Origin: Amoebophrya sp. A120
Taxonomy: Eukaryota > Sar > Dinophyceae > Syndiniales > Amoebophryaceae
Reading direction: 5' to 3'
DNA length: 21,284 nt
Assembly: GCA_905178155.1 (NCBI GenBank)
Contig: CAJINV010000033.1
Span: 1 to 21,284, forward strand
Positions within the stretch are counted from its first letter, which is position 1, and each line of letters starts with the position of its first letter. The notes beneath the pieces were generated by a model. The model was not told the origin of the DNA. It saw nothing but the letters and a program-made list of their open reading frames with translations, and did not search any database. The position numbers and the translations under genes are program-made. Shown here piece by piece: positions 19,001-21,284 of this stretch.

Positions 19001-21284
19001 GTGGCGGTGGAAGCAGCCCACGGGGGGAACGCGTGCCCCAAAAAGGGCGACCACAAGTATCACCAAAGTCGGTTCTGCCACGAGAATCCGGTGTGTGACG
19101 AAGATTGCAAACTCTCCGATTGGACGCCCTGGTCGTCTTGCTCGGTGATACCCTGTTGCAAACTGCTAGCGCACTAGCATATTTGTCATGCTGTAGTACA
19201 GTAGGGATAACATGATAAATTAAAGTATGATATACAATGCGTATTTTATTTTACCATAAGTATATCCTCGCGGTAAGTTGTATGTAGTGAGGTCACGAAC
19301 GTTCTAATCTAGCGATCTTTTTGACATGTCTTATCCAAAACGACCGGCAGTTTTCAAGTGGCCGGAGGTGTTTCTGAGCATAAAAGATTTCCATTGATCA
19401 AGCGGCCGGGGCTTTGTTGTCAAAAAAGCCCGAGCCAATTCTATCGATTCGCGCTTGATAAAACGACGCAGCGGAGCCGGCAAAAGGGGCACCCTTCTGA
19501 GGCGCCCGCCGCATCTGTTTCCGTCGATTTGGGGCGCCCAAAAAGGGACGCCCAAAAAGCAGCACTCCGAAAAAAACAGCGAATCCGCATAGTATGGGCC
19601 TCATTTTGGCCCACATTCGGGCCTCGCAAAAGACGCCACCAAAATCCGCCATTTCAGAGGCGGACTGAAGGCCAGAAGATGCGGCATTTTGCCAAAAAAA
19701 GAACAAAAAAACCAAGTCCGCCAAAAGCAAAAAGCCAACTCGCATGCTATGGGCCCGATTTGGGGCTCCCAAGGGTCCGTCCCTGGCGCGGGCCCTGGCG
19801 GGGCCATAGCATGCGGGGAAGGTTTTTCGATTCGAAACCAAATGGAGGCCAGCTCTGGAGTGAGATTTTTAGCGACCGCCGTGCCGTCGTGCATAGCATT
19901 ACCCGCGATGGCATGGTGGGCAGAGAAGTTGCGTCTTTTTTGGCGTGAAGACAAAAAGACCGCCATGACCTCACTACCTCCGCGGACGCGGCTATTATTG
20001 GTAGATGGTGCACGTGCACCGGCTTGGAGTACTTTTTTGGATCGGTCTGCGGATGACGTAGGGTTTTATGTGTGCCTCCGGGGAACCTACCTCTTTGTCT
20101 CGGAGGGACACCAGATCCGCATTAGGTGTACGTAAAAGTTGTAGATTGGCGTTTATCTTCCCAGCATGACAATAAATATCGTTCGCTAGGAGTTTTCCGT
20201 ATGATAGGTGACCTGTGGCGACGGGGGCACGCAACGTCGCGAGCGGAAGGTACTGTCCGCGGGACCTGCCGCACAAGGAACGGCTTGCGGCCCCCTGCAC
20301 GAAGTGCGGCAGTGTCCGAGAAAGGAACCCTGCCCGATCACGTGTGCGCAATACGAGTGCCACACGCACAACTTCTCCGGGCCCCGCTACATCAGTGCCG
20401 TGACGGACCAGGCCACGGGTGATGCTGCGAACGTACTGAAGTATCGCAGGGAAAAAAGCTGGCAAAGCATATGCGTAAAAAACCAAAATGAAAATCTCTG
20501 TTGCGTATGCTGAGTAGCATGTTATGGGCTCGCCCTTTTCAAACATGTCTGCGTAGTCATTCTTACAGGATACAAGCATGCGATGCTAGCTTTTTTCTGT
20601 GTGATATGAAGCCCGCGACGAGGATAGGGACGTACCTGTACACGCTTGCAACCACGTATCGCATGAAAAAACGCTTATGAAAAAGTTGAACATGCGACGC
20701 AGAGCCCGCATGATCCAACAGGAGTGCAAGTACTAACTGTTTGAGATGCAGCATTCTTGCTACGAAAAATGTTGCACGTACAGATCGATGGTCAGTTATG
20801 TTTCAGCCGTTGCAGGGATGCGTAAGTGATTTTCTGTGGTATGTAGGAATCAAATAACGTTGTATCGTGAAAGGAGATTGAGATCATGTTTCGGAAGTTG
20901 CACCACTAATAAGGTCGTCGCAGTGAAGTAAACTTTTTGAAACGATACGTCGGATCCGTGTGACGCTTCCGTGGATGTGACGGACCCGCAGAGCTGTGAG
21001 CAAGTCTGCTGTGCTGCGACGTACTGCGTCAACGACGACGAGTGGCCCCGCTATCCCTGGACGGAGTTTGACCACATCAAAACGGTCTATTACATTGAAA
21101 AATGCCCCCCACTCCTGAAATTGCAAAAATTTGTGATGCGAAGTTTCCAAATGAAAACTTTTTATCATGCCGGCACGGGATGGCTGTCGTCGCGACCGTC
21201 TCACCTACGATCTACGCCTTCTCCTGCTGCACAAGTTCGATCCGGAAAGGGTTTAGGTTAGGTTTCAGGGTTTAGGATATCCAC
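16069..21284 (+). CDS. Secreted TSP1/PAN multidomain adhesin-like protein, 3' end outside the window
   Basis: Exons as read: 16069-16569, 16840-16995, 17184-17252, about 17520-17866, about 18161-19144, 20208-20440 and 20949 to about 21117. The start at 16069 gives a charged n-region and a hydrophobic core (FFVFVFFLTAGV), a good signal peptide; ATG 16117 is the alternative. TSP1 repeats show the Trp/Cys pattern: TWAEWSACSKTCG, GSWGECSATCG, an atypical GAWSDWTP copy, NDWSTCSASCG, EPWGDWGDCDVSCG, GDWTPWSDCSATCG and SDWTPWSSCSVTCG. PAN/Apple-like modules are CAADCEDNLECWHYSQLHC with GNCELKR (exon 5) and SCEQVCCAATYC (exon 7). Such proteins bind carbohydrate or protein ligands outside the cell; alveolate parasites use them for host attachment and motility. 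No transmembrane segment lies within the window. The adhesin role is inferred from the domains. Confidence 0.75.
16570..16839 (+). mobile_element. Introner 1 of the TSP1 gene, 28-bp TIRs
   Basis: The arms at 16569-16596 and 16815-16842 match as inverted copies at 24 of 28 positions; the left arm begins TATCAATTGCAAAAATGTCT. It interrupts a TSP1 repeat right after WSDWTP, and coding resumes with an ITPTCRLKCTTPQ reading in the same frame. It contains a perfect 10-bp hairpin at 16743-16770 and ATTTGTCATGC near 16688. No GT...AG pair fits the outer ends; the exact cut is ambiguous by one or two bases. Confidence 0.7.
16743..16770. repeat. Perfect 10-bp hairpin inside introner 1
   Basis: TCTGTGATGC, an 8-nt loop (TAGGGCCT), then GCATCACAGA. 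The arms are a variant of the TTTGTGATGC motif in both orientations. Confidence 0.7.
16996..17183 (+). mobile_element. Introner 2 of the TSP1 gene, 18-bp TIRs, non-AG end
   Basis: GTCAGGTTTGAAATCGAC at 16991-17008 and the inverted copy at 17169-17186 agree at 17 of 18 positions. The exon before reads RMRRITHPQRLRECQ and hits TGA just after the left end. The exon after reads DGCMKAGRPALSAFGGEDC in another frame. A GTTTGA donor in phase 0 needs coding to restart at GAC 17184, after CCT rather than AG. No nearby AG gives phase 0. Confidence 0.6.
17253..17519 (+). mobile_element. Introner 3 of the TSP1 gene
   Basis: The left end GTTGCAAATATGTCTGG closely resembles the left arm of introner 1, and the right end CCAGACTCCGACATA resembles its right arm, so both belong to one family. 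GATTTGTGATGC, GATCTGTGATGC and TTTTGTCATGC occur inside. The flanking exons (EDCLRLC before, MDSDGNGAERYF after) are in the same frame. The exact ends are uncertain by a few bases, and I see no AG at the right end. Confidence 0.6.
17867..18160 (+). mobile_element. Introner 4 of the TSP1 gene
   Basis: The left arm 17867-17890 (CCCCCTCCCCATATTCAAAA and on) matches the reverse complement of 18137-18160 with one gap and a few substitutions. The exon before ends in a frame reading GVDYTDVGGGT, and the exon after reads SSHNIFPDGARAGYWNDF in another frame. CATGACAAAT lies inside near 18030. The join cannot be fixed, because the sequences on both sides of the element also resemble each other. Confidence 0.5.
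19284..19977. mobile_element. Inverted-repeat insert nested in introner 5
   Basis: GTAGTGAGGTCA at 19284-19295 is repeated exactly inverted at 19966-19977. Between them the sequence is GC-richer than the introner ends and has A-runs (CCAAAAAGG types) and an internal stem-loop. Its long open frames have no domain I recognise. It looks like a non-autonomous element inserted in the introner. Confidence 0.45.
19742..19814. repeat. Long-loop hairpin in the nested insert
   Basis: GCATGCTATGGGCCC at 19742-19756 pairs with 19800-19814 at 14 of 15 positions, with a GC-rich loop. A related copy, GCATAGTATGGGCC, stands at 19587-19600. Confidence 0.55.
20441..20948 (+). mobile_element. Introner 6 of the TSP1 gene, GT...AC ends
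   Basis: The left end is GTATCG and the right end is CGATAC, each the reverse complement of the other, followed by partly matching A/T-rich arms. Cutting there joins AA to G (Lys) in phase 2 and links the exon reading TDQATGDAANVL to the exon reading SDPCDASVDVTDPQSC, with no base over. The right end is AC, not AG. Confidence 0.6.
21115..21284 (+). mobile_element. Start of a further introner, cut by the window end
   Basis: After YYIEKCPP the sequence turns to CTGAAATTGCAAAAATTTGT and GATGCG, which matches the left-end pattern (TTGCAAA, then ATTTGTGATGC) of introner 3. The frame stays open for a while but reads as low-quality protein. The right end is not in the window. Confidence 0.45.
21248..21276. 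repeat. Short telomere-like tract
   Basis: AGGGTTTAGG, TTAGG, TTTCAGGG and TTTAGG follow each other. These are variants of TTTAGGG/TTCAGGG, the telomere unit of many alveolates and plants. It is only about 29 bp and degenerate. Confidence 0.35.

Larger units (their letters stand above)
19145..20207 (+). mobile_element. Introner 5 of the TSP1 gene, 1063 nt, GT...AG, with a nested insert
   Basis: The TSP1 repeat is cut between SSCSV and TCGDGG; joining TCG to GTG ACC TGT restores it. The ends are GTGATA and GATAG, in phase 0. The terminal 45 bp or so are inverted copies: AAACTGCTAGCG against AAACTCCTAGCG, and TATTTGTCATGCTG against a version with a short insertion (right arm 20161-20207). The middle is occupied by a different, GC-richer insert. 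Confidence 0.7.

Noticed and set aside
19358-19948. 196-codon ORF inside introner 5
   Set aside because: It lies within an intron whose removal restores a TSP1 repeat. Its sequence is Lys/Pro/Arg-rich and reflects the repeat composition.

Overview
The window looks like nuclear DNA of a protist, most likely an alveolate. The closest fit I know is a parasitic dinoflagellate of the Amoebophrya (Syndiniales) type. The reasons are: spliced genes with GC-rich third codon positions in AT-richer, low-complexity surroundings; every supportable gene on the + strand; a secreted TSP1/PAN adhesin of the kind used by alveolate parasites; and introns that are themselves transposon-like, with terminal inverted repeats (TIRs) and sometimes without a 3' AG. 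TIR-bearing introner elements with non-canonical splice ends are reported for Amoebophrya. The organism call is an inference.

Layout. 92-2167: 3' part of an unrecognised four-exon gene (acidic, Lys/Asn-rich N-terminal region). 2168-4800: no convincing gene, mostly degenerate arrays with a 6-bp period. 4810-6300: GC-rich island holding frame-broken protein fragments, flanked by two copies of GGGCCCGGGCCC. 6360-6506: cluster of short perfect hairpins. 7038-9298: unrecognised, largely disordered protein in about five exons, with a TIR introner, a 41-nt intron and a frame-breaking 23-bp tandem duplication. 10888-11247: small unrecognised ORF. 12529-14604: helical, PPR/TPR-like protein with an Arg-rich presequence, probably organellar. 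15177-15690: 159-aa two-exon ORF with a 34-nt intron, perhaps part of the preceding gene. 16069 to the window end: the best-understood gene, a secreted multidomain protein with several TSP1 repeats and PAN/Apple-like modules, cut into at least seven exons by at least six introners.

The strongest signal is the introner system. In the TSP1 gene the domain pattern shows where coding sequence must resume, and the boundaries so defined coincide with TIRs. One intron (20441-20948) starts GT and ends AC because its ends are inverted copies of each other; another (16996-17183) has no AG compatible with the frame. A subterminal motif, ATTTGTGATGC or ATTTGTCATGC, recurs about fifteen times in either orientation, in or beside these introns. 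Exon joins were derived by hand from frame and phase and need cDNA confirmation.
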